This document shows positions 31,226-39,385 of a stretch of 64,000 bases of DNA, in pieces. A program made the translations under genes and the position numbers. The notes beneath the pieces were generated by a model. It was not told where the DNA came from, did no database searches, and was given only the letters and a program-made list of their open reading frames with translations. How positions within the stretch are numbered: position 1 is the first letter of the stretch; every line of letters begins with the position of its first letter. The stretch comes from an uncultured Thermoanaerobaculia bacterium (GTDB taxonomy: Bacteria; Acidobacteriota; Thermoanaerobaculia; Multivoradales; Multivoraceae), in assembly GCA_951812325.1 (NCBI GenBank), contig OX638294.1, positions 1,776,859 through 1,840,858 on the forward strand. Reading direction: 5' to 3'.

Positions 31226-32173
31226 CTACCCGGACGACGTGACGATGTCGACCGGAGTCTTCAGGTCCTCCGCCGTCTCCCCGCGCAGAATCTTGAGAGC
31301 AGCCTCGATTCCGAAGACCGCGAGTCGATCGGCGTGCTGGTCGGCGGTGGCCAGGATCTCGCCCTCGACGACGAGTTCGGCCACCGCCTCGATGTGGTCG
31401 AAGCCGACGATCAGCACGTCGTCGCGGCCGCTCTGCCGGCGCGCCGCCAAAGCGCCCAGCGCCATGTTGTCGTTGGCGCAAAGGAGCGCGCTCAGCTCGG
31501 GGTGCTCGCGCAGCATCGCCGCCGCCACCGTGTTCGCCTGCGCCTGCTCCCAACCGCCGCTCTGGACGTCGACGATCTCGGCGCCGGCCGCGTTCATCGC
31601 GTCCTCGAAACCTGCCTGCCGCTGACGGGCGTTGAAGGCCGTCGGGATGCCGCCGACGATCGCCGCCCGATCGCCCGGCGCAAGCCGTTGCGCCAGCACC
31701 TCGCCGACTCTGCGAGCGCCGTCGCGGTTGTCCGGGCCGACGAAGGGCGCGTTGAGACCCGCCTCCGCCGCCACCTCCGCGTCGAGGCGGTTGTCGATGT
31801 TGACCACGACGACTCCGGCCGCCTGGGCCCGAGCCAGGGCCGGCGCCAGGGCCTTCGAATCCGCGGGCGCGATGACGATCGCATCGCTGCCCGCAGCGAC
31901 CATCTGTTCGACCAGGGCGACCTGCCGGGCCAGATCGCTCTCGTTCCGGGTGCCGTTGACGATCAGGTCGTACTCGTCCGAGTGAACCTCGTGGTGCGCA
32001 CGCGCGCCCTCGGCCATCGTCTCGAAGAACTCGTTGGCCAGGGACTTCATGATCAGCGCGACCTGCGGCCGGGCGGCGTCCTCGTCGACGGGAGTCTCGC
32101 CGCCACATCCGACCGCGAGCGCCACCGCGGCAAACAGAACCAGCACCGCTTCACGAGGGTTCAGCTTTGCCAT
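31226..32173 (-). CDS. Sugar ABC transporter substrate-binding lipoprotein (RbsB family)
   Basis: A 315-residue periplasmic binding protein type 1. The N-terminus MAKLNPREAVLVLFAAVALAVGCGG is a lipoprotein signal with Cys23 in the lipobox. The fold is typical of RbsB: IMKSLANEFFETMAEGA, SDAIVIAPADSKALAPAL, VVNIDNRLD, ALLCANDNMALGALAA, VLIVGFD, and ILATADQHADRLAVFGIEAA in the hinge. It should deliver a sugar, probably ribose- or inositol-like, to the permease encoded downstream. ATG 32173 is chosen over 32245 because the signal begins there. No regulator is adjacent. Confidence 0.88.
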   Translation of the reverse strand: MAKLNPREAVLVLFAAVALAVGCGGETPVDEDAARPQVALIMKSLANEFFETMAEGARAHHEVHSDEYDLIVNGTRNESDLARQVALVEQMVAAGSDAIVIAPADSKALAPALARAQAAGVVVVNIDNRLDAEVAAEAGLNAPFVGPDNRDGARRVGEVLAQRLAPGDRAAIVGGIPTAFNARQRQAGFEDAMNAAGAEIVDVQSGGWEQAQANTVAAAMLREHPELSALLCANDNMALGALAARRQSGRDDVLIVGFDHIEAVAELVVEGEILATADQHADRLAVFGIEAALKILRGETAEDLKTPVDIVTSSG

Positions 32174-32273
32174 GGAGCTACAGCGTACTGGACTGCCCAC
32201 ACACCGGGTGCGCCGGCGGCCCCGCCGGCCGGCGAAGCCGGCCAAAAGAGAGGCGCCGCGAAGCGGCTACCGC

Positions 32274-33563
32274 TCACTCCACGGCCAGCTCCACCGCCTC
32301 CGCAAACCTTGCCAGCGCACTCTCCGCCGCCGCCCGATCCGCAGCCGGCGCCTTGGCGCCCTCCGCCTCATGGTGGAGCGCCAGCACCTCCAGACGCCCC
32401 CGCTTCCGGTGCGCCTTCAGGTCGTACCGCGCCACGAGACGGTCGCCCGCCAGCACCGGCATGCAGTAGTAGCCGTACCGGCGCTTCGCAGCCGGCTTGA
32501 AGATCTCCAGGATCTGGTCGAAGCCGAACAGATGGGCCACCCGGTTGCGGCGCCAGAGCACGGGGTCGAACGGCGACAGGAGAACGCCCCGGTCCGGCGC
32601 CGGGCGCACGCGCCGCAGCCGGGCGGCGAGTTCCAGATCCTCCGTGCGCACCCAGCCCGATCGGCGCTTGCCGTCGACCATGATCAAGTCACACGGAACC
32701 GCCTGCCCCGCCGACTCCAGCTCCCCCAGCGCGGCCCGGATCTGCGGCCGCAAGTTCTTGAGCCGCCACGTATCGGCGAGAGTGCCGATCGTCGCCCAGC
32801 CGTGACCTTGAAGCGCCCGCAGGATCAACGCCCGAAGGCACTCCTCGAGGCTCCACACGTGCCGGCGCGTTTGCTCCGGGATCACCCGTTCGGGGAGATC
32901 GAAGGTGCGCTGGAAGTTGTGCCGCGAACGGATCGCGAGTTGCCCGGTCGACCACAACGAGTAGGCGACCCAACGCTCACGTTTCGACCGCCACATCTCG
33001 CCCATCATCGGTCCCTTGAGGTCGAGCGACCGCATCGGCCCCTCGGCCTCCACCTGGCGCAGGATCGCCTTCGCGACCTCCGGGTGTTCGCGGATCCCGC
33101 GGCTGTGCCACGTCCTTGCGCTCCGATACTCGTCCCGCCGGAAGCCGAACGCCGGATAGAGGTCGATCGGGATCCAGCTCGCCTCGTGACCCCAGTACTC
33201 GAAGATCGGCTCGCCCGGCTGCAGGAGCTCCTCCGGCAGATTCCGGTCGATGCCGGGCCAGCGGGACAGCGGCACGAGGGCGTGGGTCCGGGCCCCGGCA
33301 ACGGAGATCGTGTCAAGCTGCAGATAGCCGAACCGCTCGATCAGCGCGTGCAGCGCGCGCTTCGCCCGCAAGCCCCGGCCGGAGGCCGACCGCGGCAGTC
33401 CGGTCCACTCCGGCTTGAGCAGGCCCGCCCGCGCCAGCGCCAACCGGCGGGCTTCGCGAACCGTGATCCCGGCCCGGCCAACTCCCGCCGCAACAGCGCG
33501 TAGCGGTCGTCCGCCGCCGGGACCGCCGCCTGTCCCGTTCCCGATTCTCGTCACGATCGTCAT
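32274..33563 (-). CDS. YcaQ/AlkX-like DNA glycosylase (winged-helix HTH_42 family)
   Basis: A 429-residue protein of the HTH_42 (DUF1006) family of bacterial interstrand-crosslink DNA glycosylases. The start of the fold is [16 protein letters not shown], and the catalytic motif Q-hydrophobic-D is seen as FGYLQLDTISV (QLD), the form found in E. coli YcaQ rather than the QxQ of AlkZ. Other family segments are YWGHEASWIPIDLYPAF, LLSPFDPVLWRRNRVAHLFGF and RYGYYCMPVLAGDRLVARYDLKA. It should remove bulky N7-alkylguanine or unhook nitrogen-mustard-type crosslinks. ATG 33563 is likely, with about 33 poorly conserved residues ahead of the fold. It lies 50 bp after the DUF993 gene on the same strand. 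Confidence 0.85.
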   Translation of the reverse strand: MTIVTRIGNGTGGGPGGGRPLRAVAAGVGRAGITVREARRLALARAGLLKPEWTGLPRSASGRGLRAKRALHALIERFGYLQLDTISVAGARTHALVPLSRWPGIDRNLPEELLQPGEPIFEYWGHEASWIPIDLYPAFGFRRDEYRSARTWHSRGIREHPEVAKAILRQVEAEGPMRSLDLKGPMMGEMWRSKRERWVAYSLWSTGQLAIRSRHNFQRTFDLPERVIPEQTRRHVWSLEECLRALILRALQGHGWATIGTLADTWRLKNLRPQIRAALGELESAGQAVPCDLIMVDGKRRSGWVRTEDLELAARLRRVRPAPDRGVLLSPFDPVLWRRNRVAHLFGFDQILEIFKPAAKRRYGYYCMPVLAGDRLVARYDLKAHRKRGRLEVLALHHEAEGAKAPAADRAAAESALARFAEAVELAVE

Positions 33564-33613
33564 CCCGCCCGCGCGAACTCTCGCACATCGCCAGACGGTC
33601 GGTCGGCTGCCAG

Positions 33614-34732
33614 TCAGTCGTCGCTCAACGCGCCTGCGCGCCGGGCGAGAGACGCGACCCCGCGGTAGTACGCCTCGTCCCGCGCCAGATCCTCCCGGTT
33701 GACCAGCATCGGGTTGTCCTGCAGCCCGCGCAGCCAGGAGACGTAGGCGAGTCCGGCCTTGTAGCGGCGCGTCGGCGGTTGGAAGATGAAGCGGGCAAGT
33801 TCCTCGGCGGGGCCCATCAACTCGCGATACCGCACAACGTCCCCGTCGCCTAGTGCGCGAAGCGCCGCCGCGGCCGGCTCGGCGACCGCGTCGAAGGCGC
33901 CGAGCAGCGCGTGGCTGTAGTCGCCCAGGCGCACCCGGCGGCCCTTCAGTTCCAACGTGGCGGGAAGTCTTGAACCCCTGGCCGGCGGGCGCCCTTCCAG
34001 CAGCCGGGCGAAGTGGACGTCGTCGCCGGTCAGCACGATCTGGCCGCGCATGGCGACCCGCCTTCGGAGCCGTACCTCGAACTCCTCGTCCAGCAGCGAG
34101 AGCTTGACCCCGCGCACCTTGTCCGCGTGCCGGGCGAGGATTCGCTCCAGGCTGTTCCCGGGAAAGTAGCCGCGCATCGCCGGGTGGAACATCTCGCCCA
34201 GCCAGTGCAGGAACAGCGGCCCCTCGAGCTGGTCGATGATCGCCGAATACACGTCGACGTACTCCTTCTCGGAAGCGCCGTTCGTCGACAGATGAGGCAT
34301 CGGCAAGAGGACAGGCACGCCTCCCAGCCCGTCGATGAACTCCGCCTGCTCCGCCACCGCGTCGATCAGCTCCGTCCTGCTGCCGACCGCGTCGAGCTGG
34401 TCGCTGCCGGCGCCGGCGACGAAACCGTTCCGGAGTTCCAGGGAGGAGCAGAGTTCGATCAAACGGCGCGCGCTCGGCCAGCCGATCTCGAAGCGCTGCG
34501 CCGTGTCCATCGCCTCGGCGACGCCGAAACCGAGCGAGTCGACGAAGCGACGCAGGCCGGCCGTCGCCTTCCAGTCGATCCAGTGCTCGATCTCCTGGGG
34601 CGAGCCGGGATGTTCGAGGGAGTGGTCGACCTCGGAGTAGCCGCCGCGCACGACGACATGAAGAGCGGCGTAGCAGAGCCTCGGCAGCGGCGCCAGGCTG
34701 CCGGGCCGGTTGTGCTGGCGGTCCGCGCTCAC
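33614..34732 (-). CDS. DUF993 family protein (dihydrodipicolinate synthase-like TIM barrel)
   Basis: A 372-residue protein clearly of the DUF993 family: RLCYAALHVVV, GFGVAEAMDTAQRF, GAGSDQLDA, LFLHWLGEMFHPAMRGYFPG, RGVKLSLLDEEFEVRLRR, YSHALLGAFDAVAEPAAAAL and FIFQPPTRRYKAGLAYVSWL follow the family in order. These proteins resemble DapA-type aldolases, and KLSLLD is a plausible site for a Schiff-base Lys, but the reaction is not established. GTG 34732 overlaps the stop of the OYE gene by 4 nt (GTGA), so the two are coupled and probably work in one pathway. A DUF993 enzyme next to an ene-reductase suggests breakdown of a sugar-acid-like or unsaturated carbonyl compound. Confidence 0.85.
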   Translation of the reverse strand: MSADRQHNRPGSLAPLPRLCYAALHVVVRGGYSEVDHSLEHPGSPQEIEHWIDWKATAGLRRFVDSLGFGVAEAMDTAQRFEIGWPSARRLIELCSSLELRNGFVAGAGSDQLDAVGSRTELIDAVAEQAEFIDGLGGVPVLLPMPHLSTNGASEKEYVDVYSAIIDQLEGPLFLHWLGEMFHPAMRGYFPGNSLERILARHADKVRGVKLSLLDEEFEVRLRRRVAMRGQIVLTGDDVHFARLLEGRPPARGSRLPATLELKGRRVRLGDYSHALLGAFDAVAEPAAAALRALGDGDVVRYRELMGPAEELARFIFQPPTRRYKAGLAYVSWLRGLQDNPMLVNREDLARDEAYYRGVASLARRAGALSDD

Positions 34733-36192
34733 CAGGCGGCCGCCTTCTTGAGGTCGCGGATCCGGGCGAACTCGGGGGTCTGCCGGTAGTGCTCGTCGAG
34801 CGGGTAGCAACCGCTGACCATGTTGTTGCGCGGCCCGGTCGTGCAGTCGCTGAAGGTGCGGCAGATCCGGCGGCGTTCCAGCGGTCGACCCGCAAGCACA
34901 TCCGCCGGCAGCCGGGGGTACGCGAGAACCATCCGGCCGAGGCCCACGAAATCGACGTGGCCGGCGCCGACTTCCGCTTCCGCCATGTAGGGCAGCCACT
35001 CCTGCAGGTAGCTGTAGCCCGTTCCGACCAGGGGGAGGCCCGGAAACGCCGCGCGCACCGCGCGTACGGCCGCCAGTTGACGCAGCACCGAGCGCAGCGG
35101 ATCCTCGGGAGGCAGGTAGCTGTCCGACGCCGGGTAGGTGAACGGCCGCGACAGGTGCGGACAACTGTAGGGCGAACCCATCGTTACGTTGACTACCTCG
35201 ACGCCGGCTTCGACCAGCAAGCCGATGTAGCGGATTGCCTCGGAGCAGGTGGACTCGGGCAGCCCGACATCCGCCGGGTTCAGGCCGAAGCCGAGATCGG
35301 CCGGCCTGGCGCTCTCGACTTCCGGCACGCCGACTCCGGCGCCGTCCGCGCCGAAGGGCGCCACGTCGCCGACGGACAGCCGCACGCCGACAGCAAGATT
35401 CGGACACGCCGCGCGCACGGCCGCGATGATCCCGAGCGGCAGCCGTACCCGGTTCTCGAAGCGCCCGCCGTACCGTCCCGGCCGCGTGTGCGCGCCCAGC
35501 AGCTCGTGCAGCAGATAGCCGTGACAGCACTTGACGTCGACAAAGTCGTAACCCGCCTTCCCGGCACAACGCGCGGCGCGCACATAGGCGCCGGCTATCT
35601 CCTCCAGCTGCTCGTCGCTCACGAGAGGCCCGTGCGCAGCCTCGCCAAGCCGTCCGTCAAGCACTGGATGCACCTGCGCCCGCTGTGGCCGCGGCAACGC
35701 TGGCGGCGGATCCGGCCGCGACAGCCGCCCCGAGTGGGTCAACTGCAGGCCGATCACCGGCCGGTCGCCGCCGACTCCACTCTCCCGGTGACCCGACAGG
35801 ACCTCCCGGCGCAACGCTTCGAGCCAGACGACGCAGTCGTCGGGCCGCCCGCCGTCGATGAAGAGCTGGTTCGGGTTCGCGCGCCCCTCGGGGACCACCG
35901 CCACCGCCTCGCCTCCCCAGACCAGTTTCGCTCCGCTACGCCCGAAACGCCGCCAGCGCCGCAGCGTCAGATGGCTCGGGCTGCCGTCGCGGTTGCCGTC
36001 CCAACCCTCCATCGGATGGACCGCGAAGCGGTTCCCCGCCTCGAGGCCGAAGATCGTTGCCGGCCGCGCCAGCGGCCCCTCGGGTCCAAGCAACTCGGGA
36101 CCGCAGTCGAACGCCGGATCGAGGCTCCGCAGATGCCCCCTGAAGGCCTCGACGGTGCGATGGTGGCCCGGAGGCGTGTAGCGCCGGCTCAT
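34729..36192 (-). CDS. NADH:flavin oxidoreductase, Old Yellow Enzyme family
   Basis: A 487-residue FMN-dependent ene-reductase-like TIM barrel. FMN and substrate segments are FAVHPMEGWDGN, IGLQLTHSGRLS, FVDVKCCHGYLLHELLGAHTR with RYGGRFENRVRL, and GHVDFVGLGRMVLAYP. The C-terminal tail has ICRTFSDCTTGPRNN and SGCYPLDEHY with several Cys. ATG 36192 (MSRRYTPPGHHRTVEAF) is chosen; longer in-frame starts add an atypical Gly/Arg-rich leader. The stop overlaps the DUF993 start by 4 nt. The first 45 bases are duplicated at the sulfatase 3' end (37407-37451). No C-terminal Fe-S/FAD domain is attached, so it is the short type. Confidence 0.86.
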   Translation of the reverse strand: MSRRYTPPGHHRTVEAFRGHLRSLDPAFDCGPELLGPEGPLARPATIFGLEAGNRFAVHPMEGWDGNRDGSPSHLTLRRWRRFGRSGAKLVWGGEAVAVVPEGRANPNQLFIDGGRPDDCVVWLEALRREVLSGHRESGVGGDRPVIGLQLTHSGRLSRPDPPPALPRPQRAQVHPVLDGRLGEAAHGPLVSDEQLEEIAGAYVRAARCAGKAGYDFVDVKCCHGYLLHELLGAHTRPGRYGGRFENRVRLPLGIIAAVRAACPNLAVGVRLSVGDVAPFGADGAGVGVPEVESARPADLGFGLNPADVGLPESTCSEAIRYIGLLVEAGVEVVNVTMGSPYSCPHLSRPFTYPASDSYLPPEDPLRSVLRQLAAVRAVRAAFPGLPLVGTGYSYLQEWLPYMAEAEVGAGHVDFVGLGRMVLAYPRLPADVLAGRPLERRRICRTFSDCTTGPRNNMVSGCYPLDEHYRQTPEFARIRDLKKAAAW

Positions 36193-36359
36193 GTCGCCGC
36201 CGCCGCGCTCTTTGAAGTGACCACCTGGGACGAGCCTGCGGGCCCCTCTCGGACCAGGTTCTTCTTCATGCCCTGGAGCGCCCTCCGAACGCAACCGACC
36301 GTCACCTGCTGCTAGAATGCCCATTCAAGCCGCGTTCGCCCCAACGGAGCGGGAGGCCC

Positions 36360-36605
36360 ATGTCCGAACCGATGATCAGAACGACCCTCGCGGACAGATA
36401 CTGCGCGACGATGGAAGAAGTCGTCGATGAACTCCGCCGCCGCAGAGAAGCGCGGAACCCGGAGGACCTCGTCATCACTCGCTACGAGAAAGCACGGTAC
36501 GGCAGCGGGTTCCGCGTCTACAGCGTGCCCGCCGAATTGCTCGGCGAACAGATGATGAGCCCGTCGCCCAGGACGCGGAAGCGACGCCTGTTCGCCGGTG
36601 AGTAG
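36360..36605 (+). CDS. Small hypothetical protein (81 aa)
   Basis: An 81-residue soluble protein, MSEPMIRTTLADRYCATMEE to RTRKRRLFAGE, with a helical charged middle and a basic tail. I do not recognise a family. It starts with ATG after a GGGAGG ribosome-binding site at 36350 and is followed after 2 bp by the next gene, so the two form an operon. It is divergent from the OYE gene. The pattern VITRYEKARYGSGFRVYSVP suggests a short beta-hairpin but no known motif. Confidence 0.55.
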   Translation: MSEPMIRTTLADRYCATMEEVVDELRRRREARNPEDLVITRYEKARYGSGFRVYSVPAELLGEQMMSPSPRTRKRRLFAGE

Positions 36606-36607
36606 GC

Positions 36608-37063
36608 TTGGCGAAACACCGGACAGAAGCCTCGCCTCAGCGGCAGAGCGGCGAGCTGGCCCGGAGGGAAGCGACGCCCGGCAGCCAGATTGAACTCTGG
36701 CCAGAGGTGCTCCAGCTGGAACGGGAGCGAATCGAGAGCCAGGATCGGCGGACCGAGGTCCTCTCGCAGATGGTCGCAGCCGATGACGCGGCAGACCAGA
36801 GGCTCTTCGAGTTCCAGATGGAAAAGATGCGAAGAGACGATGCGGACCGGATTGATCGGCGGACGTTCGGCATGCGGCTGATCTGGGCTCTCTTGGGGGT
36901 AACCGTTCTGCTGGTCAGCGCCGCTTTCCTGCTCCTCGCCTTCGGCGACGAGGCCCAGCGCACGGCGGCCACCTATTTTCTCGCAGTACTCTTGACCATG
37001 GGCGGAGGCTATGGACTGATTGCGGCGCTCACGAGAGGTGTCAGCCGCTTTCTGCGTCCATGA
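36608..37063 (+). CDS. Hypothetical membrane protein with coiled coil and two TM helices
   Basis: A 151-residue protein. Residues about 25-85 are charged and heptad-rich (LQLERERIESQDRRTEVLSQ), likely a cytoplasmic coiled coil. Two hydrophobic segments follow (LIWALLGVTVLLVSAAFLLL and TYFLAVLLTMGGGYGLIAAL). The start is TTG 36608, placed 2 bp after the upstream stop; coupling would explain use of the weak start. Base composition is less GC-rich than most neighbours. No family recognised; a membrane-tethered scaffold is one reading. Confidence 0.5.
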   Translation: MAKHRTEASPQRQSGELARREATPGSQIELWPEVLQLERERIESQDRRTEVLSQMVAADDAADQRLFEFQMEKMRRDDADRIDRRTFGMRLIWALLGVTVLLVSAAFLLLAFGDEAQRTAATYFLAVLLTMGGGYGLIAALTRGVSRFLRP

Positions 37064-37406
37064 CGACGGGTTGATCTCCCGGTCTCGTTGCAGAGAGGCA
37101 TAGCCCATACACCACAGAGTACAAGAGGCTGGTTGGGCAAAGGCGGAAACGGAGGCAGGTGGTTGGCTGGTGGCCCAGGACAATGCCAGAGTCGCCCTGA
37201 AGGCAGGGCTGGCGTGTGCGGCGTGCCCACATCGTCGGCAGTTGACCCTCGGGGAGTCGCGAGGCGTTGCCTCGCACAGCTTGATGCGGAGTTGCCGCAG
37301 GATGGACGCCGACAGGCGACGAGGATAGGGGGCGCCCGTCTGTCGTCGCATGGCGGGCAGCGGCCTCGAGCGTCAGTCGAACGCCGGTTCCGTCGGCTGC
37401 CGCAGC
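37064..37406. other. Gene-free stretch, lower GC
   Basis: Between the membrane-protein stop and the sulfatase stop (385 bp with the next entry) I see no credible gene, RNA or array. A short segment 37361-37384 (CTCGAGCGTCAGTCGAACG core) recurs inverted around 41827-41850, at the 3' end of the DUF1080 gene. It looks like debris of rearrangement. Confidence 0.4.
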
Positions 37407-37451
37407 CCTCGACGGTGCGATGGTGGCCCGGGGGCGTGTAGCGCCGGCTCA
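37407..37451. repeat. Duplicated 5' end of the OYE gene (44 of 45 bp)
   Basis: Positions 37407-37451 match 36147-36191 except for one base. In the original copy the block covers the first codons of the OYE gene up to its ATG; here it ends in the TGA stop of the sulfatase gene. A segmental duplication or recombination joint is the simplest explanation. Confidence 0.7.
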
Positions 37452-39020
37452 ATCTCCGTCCCCAGCGGCCGCCGGCGGCTGCCAGGGTTCCGGGCCGTCG
37501 GGCAGGGCGCTCAGGAACTCGGCCCCGACTTCGCCATACCAGGCGTGGAGCCGCGCTCGCATCTCGTCGACCCGTTCCGGCTGTGCCGCGGCCAGGTCGC
37601 TCTGTTCGCCGACATCGGCGTCCAGATCGTAGAGATGGACTTGGCCGTCCTCGTAGCGCTCGATCAGCTTGTAGCGGTCTGCGGCGATGGCGCCGCCAGG
37701 GAAGCCGCCCTGGTTGCCGTAGTGCGGGTAGTGCCAGAACAGGTCCCGCTCAAGGGCCGCGGCCGCGGTCTCCGCCGCTTCGCCTCCACGGAGCAGGCCG
37801 AGAAAACTCGACCCGTCGATTTCGACCTCCGGCGGCAGGTCGATGCCGGCAGCTTCCAGAAACGTCGGGTAGAAGTCCGTGCTGATGACCGGCGCTGACG
37901 TTTCGCCGCCCGCCGGCGCCTCGGCCGGCCAGCGGACGATCATCGGCTCGCGGATCCCGCCCTCGTACAGCCAGCCCTTGCCGCCGCGCAGCGGCAGGTT
38001 CGAGGTCGGCGCGCCTTCCGCCGTGGACAAGCCGCCGTTGTCGGAGAAGAAAACGACGATCGTATTCTCGGCCAGACCCAGGGCATCGAGGCGGTCAAGG
38101 ATGCGGCCGACGCTCGTGTCGAGGGTTTCGACCATCGCCGCGTAAACGGCGTGGTTCTGGACTTCACGCACCCGTCGCGGCTCGTCGCGCGGCCAGACCT
38201 GCTCCTCGTCGCCGAAGTCTTCCGGATCGGCCGGATACGGCGCCACCCGGCCCGGCGGCTCGTCCGACACGCTGACTTCGACGCCCGCCTTCGCCGCGTA
38301 CTTCGCGATCACGTCCGCGGGCGCCCGCAGCGGGGTATGGACCGTGTAGTACGAGAGGTAGACCAGAAAGGGCTTGCCTTCCTCGTCGGCCGCGTAGCCA
38401 TCGATCAGGTGGAGCGCCTCATCGGTGAGTCGGGCGGTGAGGTGCTCGTCCTCGGGACCGTCCTCGAGCGTCGGGTTCGAGTAGGGCGAGAAGTAGCTCC
38501 GCGGCATCCCGCCGCGGTGGCCGCCGACGTTCACGTCGAAGCCCTGGGCCAGCGGCCAGAACTCCTCTGTCGGCCCAAGGTGCCACTTGCCGAGAAACGC
38601 GGTGCTGTAGCCGCCGTCCCGCAAGGCCTCGGCGAGCGTGATTTCCTCAAGCGGCATCCGGTCGTTCAGCGGCGCCGGCGCGAACTTCTCCTCGCGGCGG
38701 CCGGCGAAGTAGTTCGTCGCGCCAACCCGGGTCGGATAGCGGCCGGTCATGATGCTGAAGCGGGTCGGGCTGCAGACCGGATTCGCGGCGTAGCCGCGCG
38801 TGAAGCGCACCCCGCCGGCCGCCAGCCGGTCGATGTTCGGCGTCTCGTGGAAGGTGTCCGGGTTGAAGGCGCCAACGTCCATCGCGCCGAGGTCGTCAAC
38901 CAGAAGGAAGACGATGTTCGGCGGCCCGGCCGGCTCTTCGACCGCACAAGCCGCGACGCAGGCGACGAGGACCGCCGCGGCAAGGATGGACAGTCGTGTC
39001 GGGTAACGGGCCGGCCGCAT
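37449..39020 (-). CDS. Exported Cys-type sulfatase (lipoprotein)
   Basis: A 523-residue arylsulfatase-family hydrolase of the alkaline phosphatase fold. The maturation signature is CSPTR at residues 83-87; Cys83 would become formylglycine. Metal ligands start with Asp42-Asp43 in FLLVDDLGAMD and include SDNGG later. The N-terminus has a signal peptide ending in a lipobox (VACVAAC, Cys21 or Cys25), so it is probably a periplasmic lipoprotein acting on sulfated sugars. A formylglycine-generating enzyme is required; the SUMF1-like protein at 27534 lacks its cysteines, so the real one must be elsewhere. ATG 39020. The stop sits on the duplicated OYE fragment, so the last residues may be foreign. 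Confidence 0.92.
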   Translation of the reverse strand: MRPARYPTRLSILAAAVLVACVAACAVEEPAGPPNIVFLLVDDLGAMDVGAFNPDTFHETPNIDRLAAGGVRFTRGYAANPVCSPTRFSIMTGRYPTRVGATNYFAGRREEKFAPAPLNDRMPLEEITLAEALRDGGYSTAFLGKWHLGPTEEFWPLAQGFDVNVGGHRGGMPRSYFSPYSNPTLEDGPEDEHLTARLTDEALHLIDGYAADEEGKPFLVYLSYYTVHTPLRAPADVIAKYAAKAGVEVSVSDEPPGRVAPYPADPEDFGDEEQVWPRDEPRRVREVQNHAVYAAMVETLDTSVGRILDRLDALGLAENTIVVFFSDNGGLSTAEGAPTSNLPLRGGKGWLYEGGIREPMIVRWPAEAPAGGETSAPVISTDFYPTFLEAAGIDLPPEVEIDGSSFLGLLRGGEAAETAAAALERDLFWHYPHYGNQGGFPGGAIAADRYKLIERYEDGQVHLYDLDADVGEQSDLAAAQPERVDEMRARLHAWYGEVGAEFLSALPDGPEPWQPPAAAGDGD

Positions 39021-39072
39021 CGGTGGAACACGCTAGCAGTCCGCGCGGCAGAGACCGGGTGCGCCGGCCAGC

Positions 39073-39273
39073 CATCCGTGCGCCCGATGACGAGCGCACG
39101 GACCGGTTCGCGGCTGGCGCGGGCGCGCCACCCGGGTGTCATCCGTGCGCCCGATGACGAGCGCACGGACCGGTTCGCGGCTGGCGCGGGCGCGCCACCC
39201 GGGTGTCATCCGTGCGCCCGATGACGAGCGCACGGACCGGTTCGCGGCTGGCGCGGGCGCGCCACCCGGGTTC
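39073..39273. repeat. Tandem array 1: three 67-bp units, each with two hairpins
   Basis: Units begin at 39073, 39140 and 39207 (CATCCGTGCG...) and follow without spacers. Each unit folds into two hairpins: CCGTGCGCCCG-ATGA-CGAGCGCACGG with an 11-bp stem bearing one C-A mismatch, and GGCGCG-GG-CGCGCC. The array lies between the sulfatase start and the second Gfo/Idh/MocA gene and is preceded by GACCGGGTGCGCCGGC, a motif shared with other gaps. A related array with 69-bp units is at 40913. Confidence 0.85.
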
Positions 39274-39385
39274 TGGCCGTCATCGGGCGCGAAGCGTCGG
39301 CTCCGGACGCTCTGCTGCGCCAGCAGGGCCATGACGGCTACAATCGGAGGCCGCCTACGGGCGCGACCCGACCGGGAGGAACTCC

